From JBKPNX01 sp046732855 (GTDB lineage: Bacteria; Pseudomonadota; Alphaproteobacteria; Geminicoccales; Geminicoccaceae), in assembly GCA_046732855.1 (NCBI GenBank), contig JBKPNX010000046.1, positions 1 to 64,000 of the forward strand: 64,000 nucleotides of DNA. The letters run 5' to 3'. Below the pieces are notes generated by a model. That model searched no databases and had not been told where the DNA came from. It was given only the letters and a program-made list of their open reading frames with translations. The position numbers and the translations under genes were made by a program. Positions 34,880 to 43,952 of this stretch are shown here, piece by piece. Position 1 is the stretch's first letter. Each line of letters begins with the position of its first letter.

Positions 34880-36185
34880 GGGCGAAGGCGACGGGCGATC
34901 CCGCGCGACGCCGCCGATCGAGATCCTGCAGCAGAAGATCGCGGAACGCACAGAGCAGATCGCGCGGGGATACGAGCAATCAGGAACGACCGATCCGGAG
35001 GCCTGTGCCGAGATAGGGCGTCTCGAGGGCGTGCTGCGAGCCTACCAAAGCGTCCAGCCGCCCAAGAAGACCTTTCCGTGGCGCGTGCCGCTGCTCGCCG
35101 CGGTGACCGCATTCCTGGTGTCGCTACTGCTGTTCGTGCGGGTGCCGTGCACCGAAGTCACTCTCGACCTCCGCCTGGCGTCCCTAGCCTTCCAGCTCGC
35201 CGACGGCCCGGCGACCGCGACGGGCGAGACCCTTGCGCTGACGACCGGCGAGATCGCCGCCGACCGGGTGACGATCAGGGGTGTCGATCCCGAGAGCATC
35301 GCTGCGGGAGCGCAGCGCGTCCGAATGCCGCCCCGCAGCAGCTGGCTGAGCTTGGCTTCCGACCAAGGCCTCCTGATCGGGACGATCGAGGTCGCGCCGG
35401 GAACCTGGGTGTGGATTTCGCCCCCACGCTTGGACGCTCCCCTGGAGTTGCGCTTGAAGCATGACTCGAAGCCGGTCTCCGTCACCGTGCATGTTCCGCC
35501 GGATGTCACCGTCGCACCGCCTCGTGTCTTGCCCGCCACTCTCGGCGAGCCGCGCGAACCATATACGCTGACCGTCTCGAGTGGGCCGAAGCAGCCGCTC
35601 CAGCTCGAGCTCATCCCGAGGTCGCTCGATGGCGCGTCGGCCGGCGAGACGCTCGCTCGCATCTCCGAGATCTTCGGCAATGAATTGCCGATCACGGGCC
35701 TTCGACTGCAATCGGGCGATCCGTGGGCGGCACAGCGGGGGGTGTTCTCGAGCATCCTCGCCGGTGCGGTCTACCGTGAAGCGCTCGCCGGCAAGGCCTA
35801 TGATCTGAGACGCGGGGAGTATTTACGGATGGGTGATGACGGCGGTCGTTCGCTGCAGGGATGGGCCGCCTGGAGGCGCTCGCTCGAACAACGGCTGTCT
35901 GGCCTCTTTGCATCCTGCGGCGTCCTGGGCCGGCCCGACGATGCGCTTGGGCTCTCCGGCGTCATCACCGCGATATCATTCATCCCCGATCAGGTGGCGC
36001 TCCAGGCTCAGGCCGACACGCGCTCGCTCGCGGTCGGCAGTCGTGGCGAGACGCGCGATCTAATGCCGAGACTGCTGGAGTGGCTTCAGGCGAACGCCGA
36101 GGTGACTCTCTTCTGGAGCGTGTTCCTCTATTTGTTTCTGGTGGTGCTGCTGCCGCTCCTCAGGTTCTGGGGCGCCCAACGATGA
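34830..36185 (+). CDS. Membrane-anchored hypothetical protein, second gene of the protease-FGE operon
   Basis: A 451-residue protein of no recognised family. The N-terminal 80 residues are cytoplasmic and helical (PPIEILQQKIAERTEQIARG). One transmembrane helix follows at about 87-104 (VPLLAAVTAFLVSLLLFV), then a roughly 320-residue extracytoplasmic beta-rich region and a second helix at about 427-446. That gives a large periplasmic domain held by two helices. It overlaps the upstream gene by 50 bases and the downstream lipoprotein gene as ATGA, so the three proteins are made together. Confidence 0.75.
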   Translation: MASNDPKTSGSTTLPAEGEGDGRSRATPPIEILQQKIAERTEQIARGYEQSGTTDPEACAEIGRLEGVLRAYQSVQPPKKTFPWRVPLLAAVTAFLVSLLLFVRVPCTEVTLDLRLASLAFQLADGPATATGETLALTTGEIAADRVTIRGVDPESIAAGAQRVRMPPRSSWLSLASDQGLLIGTIEVAPGTWVWISPPRLDAPLELRLKHDSKPVSVTVHVPPDVTVAPPRVLPATLGEPREPYTLTVSSGPKQPLQLELIPRSLDGASAGETLARISEIFGNELPITGLRLQSGDPWAAQRGVFSSILAGAVYREALAGKAYDLRRGEYLRMGDDGGRSLQGWAAWRRSLEQRLSGLFASCGVLGRPDDALGLSGVITAISFIPDQVALQAQADTRSLAVGSRGETRDLMPRLLEWLQANAEVTLFWSVFLYLFLVVLLPLLRFWGAQR

Positions 36186-37930
36186 GCGCGCCGGCAAGGA
36201 CTGCTTCGCTCTCTGCGGCGCTCGGGCTGATCGGCACCGCCCTCCTTGGCTGCTCTGTCCCGGCTGATCTGTTCGACCGGACGGGAAGCGACGGCCAGGG
36301 CGCGCCGGTCCTGACGCTGGCCGAGGTCGACACCGAAGTGCCGGAGCCAGGGCCCGAGCTGGTCAATCCGCTGATCGCAATGGTCGCGGTCGAGGACGTC
36401 GGCGACTTTGCCGCCGCGATCATCGTCGGCAGAGATTCGAGGGGCGTCCGTTTGATCACGGCCCGGCATGTCGTCGCGGGCGGAGTCGACCTCCGGACCC
36501 GCGAACTGCTCGTGTATCGGAACCTCACGGTCAGGTTTTGGTTCGATCAGGAGCGCTCCTACGCCGCCCATCCTGAGATTCTGGACCAAAATTTGGACCT
36601 GGCCGTCCTCTTCGTGCCCGAGACGGACGCGCTGCGGCAGTCGTTCCAAAAGCTGCCCTTTGACTTCGCCATCGCGCTTCAAAGGGTGCGCTCGCCCCTC
36701 ACCCTGCAGCGGCACGATGGCCTCTTCACGATTGGCAACCCGAACGGGATCCCCTGGTATTCGGCGCCATTCGACCCCGACCGCGTGCTGACGGTGAAGG
36801 ATGACACGATCGAGTTCCGCTCCGGGTTCATCGCCCACGGACACTCGGGCGGCGCGCTGTTCAGCCAGGATTGGTACCTCGTGGGCATGATCACCGACGA
36901 TGAGCCGCCAGGAGGCCAGGCGCTCCGGATCGATCGGGTCCTCGAACGACTGCACGGGCAGAACGTGGCGGTGGATCTCGCCGCCCCGATGCCACCGCCC
37001 GAGCCGGCTCGCCTGTTCAGAGACTGCCAGGAGACCAGAACGATCACGCTGGTCCACGACAACAAACCGATCATGATCGATACGCACGTCTGTCCCGAGA
37101 TGGCGCCTCTGCCGGGCGGCGGATACCAGATGGGCGCGCGGCCGGACGAGAGGGGCAAGGCGGTTTACAACGAGGAGCCCCGGCACGTGGTATCGGTGCC
37201 GCCGTTCGCGATCGGGACGCACGAGATCACCGTCGCTGAGTACCAGTTCTTCATGCAGGAGACGGGTCGCACCTCGGCACAGAGCTGCCAAATCTGGAAC
37301 AAGGGCAGCTGGGAGAAAGCGAGCAACAAGGACTGGCGGGACCCGGGCTTTCCGCAGGATCCGCGCAGCCCCGTGGTCTGCGTGAGCTGGGGCGAAGCCC
37401 AGGCCTACGCGGCGTGGCTCAGCGGGATCACCGGGCAAACCTACCGGCTGCCCTCGGAGGCGGAGTGGGAGTACGCGGCGCGGGCCGGCACCGCCACGCG
37501 TTTCTGGTGGGGCGACGGCCCGGCCGAGGGCAAGGCCAACTGCCTGAACTGCGGGCGGCTGTGGGATGCCGACAAGCCCGCTCCGGTTGGCAAGTTCGTG
37601 CCGAACTTCTTCGGCCTTCACGACATGAACGGCAACGTTTGGGAATGGGTCGCGGATTGCTGGCACAAGTCCTATGCCGGCGCGCCCGAGGACGGCGAGG
37701 CATGGATCGATCAGAGCGGCGAGGCGGCCGAGCCGGGCGATTGCTCGCGACGGGTGCAGCGTGGCGGCGCCTGGCTGGAAAGGGACGACAATTTACGCTC
37801 CGCCAACCGCTTGCAGGAGAACGCTGAGAACCGCAAGAGCTCCGTCGGTTTCCGCGTGGGGCGAGACCTGGCGCCTGATCAGGGAGATCGGGTCGCGACG
37901 GTGAGCACTTTCTCACCGAAGAAGCACTGA
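36182..37930 (+). CDS. Lipoprotein fusing a trypsin-like protease domain to an FGE/SUMF1 domain
   Basis: A 582-residue protein. Residues 1-24 are a lipoprotein signal (LIGTALLGC). Residues about 70-260 look like a trypsin-fold protease: H96 in TARHVVAG, D139 in NLDLAVLFV, S222 in GHSGGALF. Residues about 305-570 are an FGE-sulfatase/SUMF1 domain: LPGGGYQMGARPDERG, PFAIGTHEITVAEYQFFM, RLPSEAEWEYAARAGT, DMNGNVWEWVADCW, VQRGGAWLERDDNLRSANR and VGFRVGR. FGE domains make formylglycine or, more often in bacteria, serve as binding or modifying modules. Whether this one is catalytic is uncertain. The last gene of a three-gene operon; its 3' end overlaps the convergent gene at 37879. Confidence 0.85.
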   Translation: MSAPARTASLSAALGLIGTALLGCSVPADLFDRTGSDGQGAPVLTLAEVDTEVPEPGPELVNPLIAMVAVEDVGDFAAAIIVGRDSRGVRLITARHVVAGGVDLRTRELLVYRNLTVRFWFDQERSYAAHPEILDQNLDLAVLFVPETDALRQSFQKLPFDFAIALQRVRSPLTLQRHDGLFTIGNPNGIPWYSAPFDPDRVLTVKDDTIEFRSGFIAHGHSGGALFSQDWYLVGMITDDEPPGGQALRIDRVLERLHGQNVAVDLAAPMPPPEPARLFRDCQETRTITLVHDNKPIMIDTHVCPEMAPLPGGGYQMGARPDERGKAVYNEEPRHVVSVPPFAIGTHEITVAEYQFFMQETGRTSAQSCQIWNKGSWEKASNKDWRDPGFPQDPRSPVVCVSWGEAQAYAAWLSGITGQTYRLPSEAEWEYAARAGTATRFWWGDGPAEGKANCLNCGRLWDADKPAPVGKFVPNFFGLHDMNGNVWEWVADCWHKSYAGAPEDGEAWIDQSGEAAEPGDCSRRVQRGGAWLERDDNLRSANRLQENAENRKSSVGFRVGRDLAPDQGDRVATVSTFSPKKH

Positions 37931-38358
37931 TAATCGACCACGCAGTAGGCGTACTCGACCAGGATCTCGAGCGGCTGGTCATCGCTCGCCCGGAACGGCA
38001 GGCGAAGCGATGCGGGCGGGGTGAAGTACTGGCGCTCGGGATCGACGTGCCGGTAGGGGAGCGGCACCAGCCATTCGACCCCCGGCCGCGCGGTCGGCGT
38101 CACCGTGACCCCCGGATCGGCGATCAGCTTGAACTCGCCCCGTGGCTCGACCACCACCACCAGCGCATCGCTCTCTCGGCCGGCCTCGGTCCACGCATCG
38201 ACGCGGATGCTGCCCTTGGCGTGGGGCGCCTCGGCATTGAACTGCTCGAGCAGGCGGTCGACGTCTGCCGCCGGATCAGCGGCTTGCGCCGGACCCCCCA
38301 GCATCGCCCCGAGGAAAACAACGGCCTCGGCCACAACCCGGCGGATGCCATTCTCCAC
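37879..38358 (-). CDS. Secreted hypothetical protein convergent with the protease-FGE operon
   Basis: A 159-residue protein with a signal peptide (hydrophobic VVAEAVVFLGAMLGG, ending AQAAD) and a mature region rich in beta segments: GSIRVDAWTEAG, DALVVVVEPRGEFKLIADPG, RQYFTPPASLRLPFRA, LEILVEYAYCVVDYQCFF. The two Cys near the end may pair. GTG at 38358 gives the best signal peptide; an ATG at 38406 is an alternative. Its last 52 bases overlap the end of the protease-FGE gene on the opposite strand. No family recognised. Confidence 0.6.
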   Translation of the reverse strand: MENGIRRVVAEAVVFLGAMLGGPAQAADPAADVDRLLEQFNAEAPHAKGSIRVDAWTEAGRESDALVVVVEPRGEFKLIADPGVTVTPTARPGVEWLVPLPYRHVDPERQYFTPPASLRLPFRASDDQPLEILVEYAYCVVDYQCFFGEKVLTVATRSP

Positions 38359-38444
38359 CGCGCTGGCGGCATTCGAGTGAGGGGCCTGCGCCGGTGGGTG
38401 GAGCATTGCCTGGCTTGGGGGCGCGAGCACGCGGCCGGCGAGAC

Positions 38445-39107
38445 TCAGTCGAGAATCTTCTGACCGGAGGCCTCCCAATCCTTGAGGAACGCCGCGAGAC
38501 CCTTGTCCGTGAGCGGGTGCTGGGCGAGCTGTTGGAGGATCTTGGGCGGCATGGTCGCGACATCGGCGCCGAGCCTTGCGGCCTCGACCACGTGACCGGG
38601 ATGGCGGATCGATGCGACCAGGACCTCGGTCGACAGCGTGCTGCGATAGTTCATGAAGATCTCGACGATGTCGCCGATCAGCTCCATGCCGTCATACGCG
38701 ATGTCGTCGAGCCGCCCGACGAAGGGCGACACGAAGGTGGCGCCGGCCTTGGCCGCGAGCAGCGCCTGCGTCGGCGAGAAGCACAAGGTGACGTTGACCT
38801 GAATGCCTTCGCCGGTGAGCGTCCGGCACGCTTTCAGACCGTCCCAGATCAGCGGCAGCTTGACGCAGACGTTCGGGGCGATCTCAGCGAGCCGCCGCCC
38901 TTCGGCCAGCATGCGATCGTAGGTCGTGGCGGTCACCTCGGCGCTGACCGGGCCATGCACCAGGGCGCAGATCTCCTCGATCACCTCGAAGAAGCTACGC
39001 CCGGTCTTGGCGACCAGCGAAGGGTTGGTGGTCACGCCGTCGAGCAGGCCGCTCGCGGCAAGCTCGCGGATTTCCGCGACATCGGCGGTATCGACGAAGA
39101 ATTTCAT
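38445..39107 (-). CDS. tal: Transaldolase
   Basis: A 220-residue small-type transaldolase (TalC/FSA-like subfamily) of the non-oxidative pentose-phosphate pathway. FFVDTADVAEIRELA and GVTTNPSLVAKTG at the N-terminus, the Schiff-base lysine K83 in CVKLPLIWDGLKA, and VSPFVGRLDDIAYDG are all present. Length is normal for this compact class. Whether it prefers transaldolase or fructose-6-phosphate aldolase chemistry cannot be settled from motifs alone. Divergent from the HerA-like gene. Confidence 0.93.
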   Translation of the reverse strand: MKFFVDTADVAEIRELAASGLLDGVTTNPSLVAKTGRSFFEVIEEICALVHGPVSAEVTATTYDRMLAEGRRLAEIAPNVCVKLPLIWDGLKACRTLTGEGIQVNVTLCFSPTQALLAAKAGATFVSPFVGRLDDIAYDGMELIGDIVEIFMNYRSTLSTEVLVASIRHPGHVVEAARLGADVATMPPKILQQLAQHPLTDKGLAAFLKDWEASGQKILD

Positions 39108-39228
39108 GATGGTCCCATCCCGCTTGGCGGCCCTCTCGGGGCTCCGACTCTATCATTTCGTTCGCCTGGGCGATACTGTCGAGACCCGGCGCGTCGACCG
39201 CGCACGGCTGGCAAGCGCGAGGAGGACG

Positions 39229-40733
39229 ATGGCACAGGGAGGTGAGGCGTTTCTGCTCGGCAAGGGCGACACGCCGCAGCTGCTCGAGCTCGGGCTCGCC
39301 AACCGTCATGGCCTGATCGCCGGCGCCACCGGGACCGGCAAGACGGTCTCGCTCCAGGTGCTGGCCGAGGGTTTCGCGGCGCATGGCGTCCCGGTGTTCA
39401 TGGCCGACATCAAGGGCGACCTGTCGGGGATCAGCCAGTCCGGCGCGGCCGATCCCAAGCTCGCGGAGCGGGCGCGTACGGTCGGCCTGACCGATTACCA
39501 GCCGCGCGCGTTCCCAGCGGTGTTCTGGGACCTGTTCGGCGAGCAGGGTCACCCGGTGCGCACCACCGTGTTCGAGATGGGGCCCCTCTTGCTGGCGCGC
39601 CTGCTCGGTCTGAACGAGACCCAGGAAGGAGTGCTCGCGGTCGCGTTCGAGGTCGCCGACGATCAGGGGCTCCTGCTCCTGGACCTGAAGGACCTGCGCG
39701 CGCTGATGAGCTTCGTGGCCGAGCACGCGGACGAGTTCTCGACCAAATACGGCCGGGTAAGCACGGCCTCGATCAGCGCCATCCAGCGCCAGCTCCTGAC
39801 GCTCGAGCAGCAGGGCGGCGAGCACTTCTTCGGCGAGCCCGCGCTCGACATCCAGGAGCTGATGCGCACCGACCTGTCCGGCCAGGGGACCATCAACGTG
39901 CTCGCCGCCGACCGCCTGATGGCGGCGCCCAAGCTGTACGCGACGTTCCTGCTGTGGCTGCTCTCGGAGCTGTTCGAGGACCTGCCCGAAGTCGGCGATC
40001 CGCCCAAGCCCAGGCTCGTGTTCTTCTTCGACGAGGCGCATCTGCTGTTCGAGGAGGCGCCCAAGGCCCTGTTGGACAAGATCGAGCAGGTGGTCCGGCT
40101 GATCCGCTCCAAGGGGTCGGCGTATACTTCATCTCGCAGAACCCGTTGGACATCCCGGACGACGTGCTCGGCCAGCTCGGCAACCGGATCCAGCACGCGC
40201 TGCGCGCATTCACGCCGCGCGATCAGCGGGCGGTGCGGGCCGCCGCGGATACCTTCCGCGTCAATCCCAAGCTCGACGTCACCGAGGCGATCACCCAGCT
40301 CGGGGTCGGCGAGGCGCTGGTCTCGACGCTGCACGACAAGGGCGTGCCGGGGATCGTCGAGCGCACCCTGATCCGGCCGCCCAGCTCGCGCATCGGACCG
40401 GCGACGGCCGAGGAGCGGCGGACGGTCATGAGCCGCAGCCCGGTGGCCGGGCGCTACGACCGGCCGATCGATCGGGAGTCCGCGTCTGAGATCCTGCAGC
40501 GCCGGGCCGAGGCTCAGGTGACGTCCGCGGACGAGGGCGCAACTGCGGTCGACCGCCCGCGCTACGAGCGCGCGCGGCGGGGCGGTTCGGGAACAAAGAC
40601 CGCCAGCCAGCCGCGGAGCGGCACGCGCCAGAGCCCGATCGAGGCGATGATCACCAGCGCCGCGCGCAGCATCGGCACGCAGATCGGCCGCCAGCTCCTG
40701 CGCGGCGTGCTCGGCTCCCTGACCCGGCGCTAG
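39229..40733 (+). CDS. HerA-like ATPase (DUF853 family), single-base frameshift
   Basis: A HerA/YjgR-type ATPase of about 500 residues, usually cytoplasmic and of unproven role in DNA handling. Start ATG at 39229 follows a perfect GAGGAGG. Walker A GATGTGKT is at residues 32-39, and Walker B is LVFFFDEAHLLFEEAP. The frame breaks at the GGGG run 40113-40116: before it the reading is VRLIRSKG, and the conserved continuation GVYFISQNPLDIPDDVLGQL is found in the frame one base back. Restoring one base gives a full-length protein to the stop at 40733. A sequencing or assembly error is as likely as a true mutation. Confidence 0.88.
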
Positions 40734-40909
40734 CGCGGCCGGCAAGCCACCCGATCGAGCCCGTCTCGCGGCCGGCCCGCGCTGCGGGAGGTGCGCCCGG
40801 CGGATCACCTCGACTGAGGCACCGGCCGCGATCGATCGGCTAAGGTCGAGGGTGGGCGCATCGACCCGCCGCGCCCATCTGTCGACCGACGACACGCGGG
40901 AGCGAACGC

Positions 40910-42085
40910 ATGCGAGCGACGAGAGCGACGCTACGGGCGGTCCTGGCAGCGGCCGGCGCGGCAGTCATTCTCGTGGGGTGTTCGCAGGAGACGGTCGCCG
41001 AGGCGCCGGACGAGGCGATCGCCTCCGAGCAGGCGACCTTTCGGGTGGTGCCGGTGGTCACCGGCCTCGAGCACCCGTGGGGCATGGCGTTCCTGCCCGG
41101 CGGGAACATCCTCATCACCGAACGGCCCGGCCGGGTGCGTATGGTGCGCGATGGGGCGCTCGAGCCCGAGCCGCTCGATGGCGTGCCGGAGGTCTACGCG
41201 AGCGGGCAGGGCGGGTTGCTCGACGTCGCCCTCGATCCCGGATTCGTCTCGAACCGGGTGATCTATCTCTCCTACGCCGCGTCCGGCGACGGCGGCAACA
41301 GCACGCGGGTCGCGCGCGCCACCCTCGGCGAAGGGCGGCTCGAAGACCTGAAGGTGATCTTCACGGCCGCGCCGCTCGTGAGCTCGAGCAAGCACTTCGG
41401 CTCGCGTCTGGCGTTCGATGCTGAGGGCCATCTGTTCATCACGGTCGGCGAGCGCGGGCAGGGCAAGCGGGCCCAGGATCTGGGCGAGGACAACGGCAAG
41501 GTGATCCGGCTGTATCCGGACGGCAGCGTGCCCGACGACAATCCGTTCGCCCGCGTCGCGGGCGCCCGGCCCGAGATCTTCAGCTACGGCCATCGCAACC
41601 CGCAGGGCCTGGCGATTCACCCGCGGACGGGCATCCCCTGGTCGAACGAGCACGGCGCGCGCGGCGGCGACGAGGTCAACGTCGTGCGCCCCGGCGTCAA
41701 CTACGGCTGGCCCGTGATCACCTACGGCATCGACTACTCCGGCGCGCCGATCGGCGAGGGCATCACCCACAAGGAGGGCATGGCGCAGCCGATCCATTAC
41801 TGGGTGCCCTCGATCGCGCCTGCGGGCATGGCGTTCTACGAGGGCGACGCGTTCCCCGCGTGGCGGGGCGATCTGTTCGTCGGCGCGCTCAAGGCCGAGC
41901 TGCTCGTGCGCCTCGAGCTAGACGGCGAGCGGGTGGTCGCCGAGGAGCGGCTGCTCGATGGCGCGATCGGGCGGATCCGCGACGTCGAGGTCGGCCCGGA
42001 CGAGCTCCTTTACCTCCTCACCGACGAGGGCGACGGCGGCCTGTACCGCCTGGAGCCGGCGGGGGCGATGCCCGTGACCAAATAG
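40910..42085 (+). CDS. PQQ-dependent aldose sugar dehydrogenase-like lipoprotein
   Basis: A 391-residue protein of the YliI/soluble glucose dehydrogenase beta-propeller family, which oxidises sugars with pyrroloquinoline quinone in the periplasm. Lipobox VILVGC with Cys24. Family segments: VVTGLEHPWGMAFLPGGN, ITERPGRVRMV, GQGGLLDVALDPGF, HFGSRLAFDAEGHLFITVGERG, YGHRNPQGLAIHP, EHGARGGDEVN and NYGWP. Complete. No PQQ biosynthesis genes are nearby. Confidence 0.92.
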   Translation: MRATRATLRAVLAAAGAAVILVGCSQETVAEAPDEAIASEQATFRVVPVVTGLEHPWGMAFLPGGNILITERPGRVRMVRDGALEPEPLDGVPEVYASGQGGLLDVALDPGFVSNRVIYLSYAASGDGGNSTRVARATLGEGRLEDLKVIFTAAPLVSSSKHFGSRLAFDAEGHLFITVGERGQGKRAQDLGEDNGKVIRLYPDGSVPDDNPFARVAGARPEIFSYGHRNPQGLAIHPRTGIPWSNEHGARGGDEVNVVRPGVNYGWPVITYGIDYSGAPIGEGITHKEGMAQPIHYWVPSIAPAGMAFYEGDAFPAWRGDLFVGALKAELLVRLELDGERVVAEERLLDGAIGRIRDVEVGPDELLYLLTDEGDGGLYRLEPAGAMPVTK

Positions 42086-42129
42086 CTAGTGTCAGCGCCG
42101 ATGTGGCGTTGCCTTTGCGGGAGCGTTTG

Positions 42130-42498
42130 ATGAGCGGTATCCGGCCTACGCTCGAAGCTTTGTGCGCAGCCTTCAACGCGCACGATCTCGACACCATCAT
42201 GGCCCACTTTGCCGATGACTGCCTGCTCGAGATGCCGCGCGGCCCGGACCCCTGGGGCGCGCGCTCGGAGGGCAAGACCGCGGTGCGCGAAGCCCTCGCG
42301 GGCCGCTTCCGAGGCCTCCCTGATGTGCACTACGGCGATGCCACCCATTTCGTCGACGGCGATACCGGCATCTCCAAATGGACCCTGACCGGCACCACCG
42401 CCGAGGGCCGCAGACTCGAGGTGCGCGGCTGCGATTTTTATACCTTCCGCGACGGGCTGGTGGTGCGGAAGGATTCTTATTGGAAGATCGTCGCGTAG
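42130..42498 (+). CDS. SnoaL-like/NTF2-fold protein
   Basis: A 122-residue protein with the NTF2-like pattern LEALCAAFNAHDLDTIMAHFADDCLLEMPRG, then GKTAVREALAGRFRGLPDVHYG and a final YTFRDGLVVRKDSYWKI. Members are small isomerases/hydrolases or ligand-binding proteins. GGGAG lies 6 bases before the ATG; the open frame upstream overlaps the sugar dehydrogenase and is a shadow. Starts 44 bases after the dehydrogenase gene. Confidence 0.88.
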   Translation: MSGIRPTLEALCAAFNAHDLDTIMAHFADDCLLEMPRGPDPWGARSEGKTAVREALAGRFRGLPDVHYGDATHFVDGDTGISKWTLTGTTAEGRRLEVRGCDFYTFRDGLVVRKDSYWKIVA

Positions 42499-42573
42499 CT
42501 GTTGAGCGGTAGCTCAGCATGACGCGACACCGGAGAAAGCGACTGGCTCGGCGCCCTGCGCGCCCGAACGGCT

Positions 42574-43815
42574 CTAGGTCTGCAGGCGCAGGCGCGGGAC
42601 CGCGCGCTCGTCGATCGGCCAATGGAGCAGGGCGGCGATCAGGCCGAGCGCGATCGACAGCCACCAGATCAGATCGTAGCTGCCGTAGACGTCGTACAGA
42701 TAGCCGCCGAGCCAGATGCCGAGGAAGCTGCCGATCTGATGGCTCAAAAACACGATCCCGAACAGGGTCGCCATGTAGCGCGGACCGAAGATCTGGGCGA
42801 CCAGGCCCGAGGTCAGCGGCACGGTGCTGAGCCAGAGCAGGCCCATGAGCGCCGAGAAGACCAGCGCCGAGGCGGCGGAGAGCGGCAGCGCGATGAACGC
42901 GAGGATCAGCACCGAGCGCGCGGCGTAGAGGAACGACAGGCAGTATTTCTTGCTGACCCGGCCGCCGAGCACGCCCGCGCAGTACGAGCCGATCACGTTG
43001 AACAGGCCGACCAGCGCGAGGCACCAGGCGGCGATCTCCGTCGAGATGCCGCCGTCCGCCAGATACGAGGGCAGGTGCACCGAAATGAAGGCGACGTGCC
43101 AGCCGCACACGAAGAAGCCCGCGGTGAGGTAGAGATAGCCGGAGTGCTGGCCGGCCTCGGCGAGCGCCTGCCGGATGGTCTGCTGGGCCTGGCCCGAGGT
43201 CTCCATCCGGCCGCGCAGGCCGCCCGCCGCAAACACCGTGGCGATCGAGCCGACCGCGAGCAGCGCCAGCGCGCTCTGCCAGCCGTAGGTCGACAGGAAC
43301 GCCTGGCCGATCGGCGGCAGCAGGAACTGGCCGAGCGAGCCCACGGCGGTGGTGATACCGAGCGCGACCGAGCGGCGCTCGGCCGGCACGCTGCGCCCGA
43401 CCGCGGCGAGCACCACCCCGAAGCCGGTCCCGCTCAGGCCGAGACCAACCAGGACCCCCGCGCTGAAATACAGCTCGGCCGGGCTGCTCGTGGTCGACAT
43501 CAGGTAGACGCCGACGACATAGAGCAAGCCGCCGCCGACGATCGTGCGCGCCGTGCCCCACTTATCCGCGATCGCGCCGACGAACGGCTGCGACAGTCCC
43601 CAGAGCAGGTTCTGGATCGCCATCGCGAGGGCGAACACCTCGCGGCCCCAGCCGAGATCGAGGCTCATCGGCTGCAGGAACAGGCCGAAGCTCGAACGGA
43701 TGCCGAACGACAGCAGCACGATGAACGCGCCGCATGCGATCGCACTCACGGCCGCGCGTGAGAATCCTTGGGCCACTGATCCGTCCCTTCGCTCGACCGG
43801 TCGCGCCGCCGGCAT
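42574..43815 (-). CDS. MFS transporter
   Basis: A 413-residue major facilitator with about 12 hydrophobic helices. The loop 2-3 motif is GAIADKWGTARTIVGGG (a variant of G-x-L-a-D-r-x-G-r-r) and the second half has GGRVSKKYCLSFLY. It resembles monocarboxylate/oxalate-formate antiporter-like MFS proteins. The start at 43815 has no clear ribosome site; one at 43875 is in frame but less likely. It lies 137 bases downstream of an amidase gene on the same strand. Confidence 0.9.
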   Translation of the reverse strand: MPAARPVERRDGSVAQGFSRAAVSAIACGAFIVLLSFGIRSSFGLFLQPMSLDLGWGREVFALAMAIQNLLWGLSQPFVGAIADKWGTARTIVGGGLLYVVGVYLMSTTSSPAELYFSAGVLVGLGLSGTGFGVVLAAVGRSVPAERRSVALGITTAVGSLGQFLLPPIGQAFLSTYGWQSALALLAVGSIATVFAAGGLRGRMETSGQAQQTIRQALAEAGQHSGYLYLTAGFFVCGWHVAFISVHLPSYLADGGISTEIAAWCLALVGLFNVIGSYCAGVLGGRVSKKYCLSFLYAARSVLILAFIALPLSAASALVFSALMGLLWLSTVPLTSGLVAQIFGPRYMATLFGIVFLSHQIGSFLGIWLGGYLYDVYGSYDLIWWLSIALGLIAALLHWPIDERAVPRLRLQT

Positions 43816-43952
43816 AGTCGAGGGCGCCGGGTCGCGGGTCAAGCGCGGGCGCGGCACGAGTGATGCTCGATGCACACGATCAGAACCCTGCCGCGCGGCT
43901 CAGATGGCCCACCCTTCAGGGCGCGGCGCCCTGGCCGGGCCGCGCCGACACC

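Noticed and set aside
40108..40120. Programmed -1 frameshift in the HerA-like gene
   Set aside because: The sequence does not form an X-XXY-YYZ slippery heptamer and no downstream stem is evident; an indel is a simpler explanation.
42495..42530. Hairpin-like GAGC/GCTC sequence after the SnoaL-like gene
   Set aside because: Stem is only about 5 bp and no T run follows, so it is not called as a terminator.
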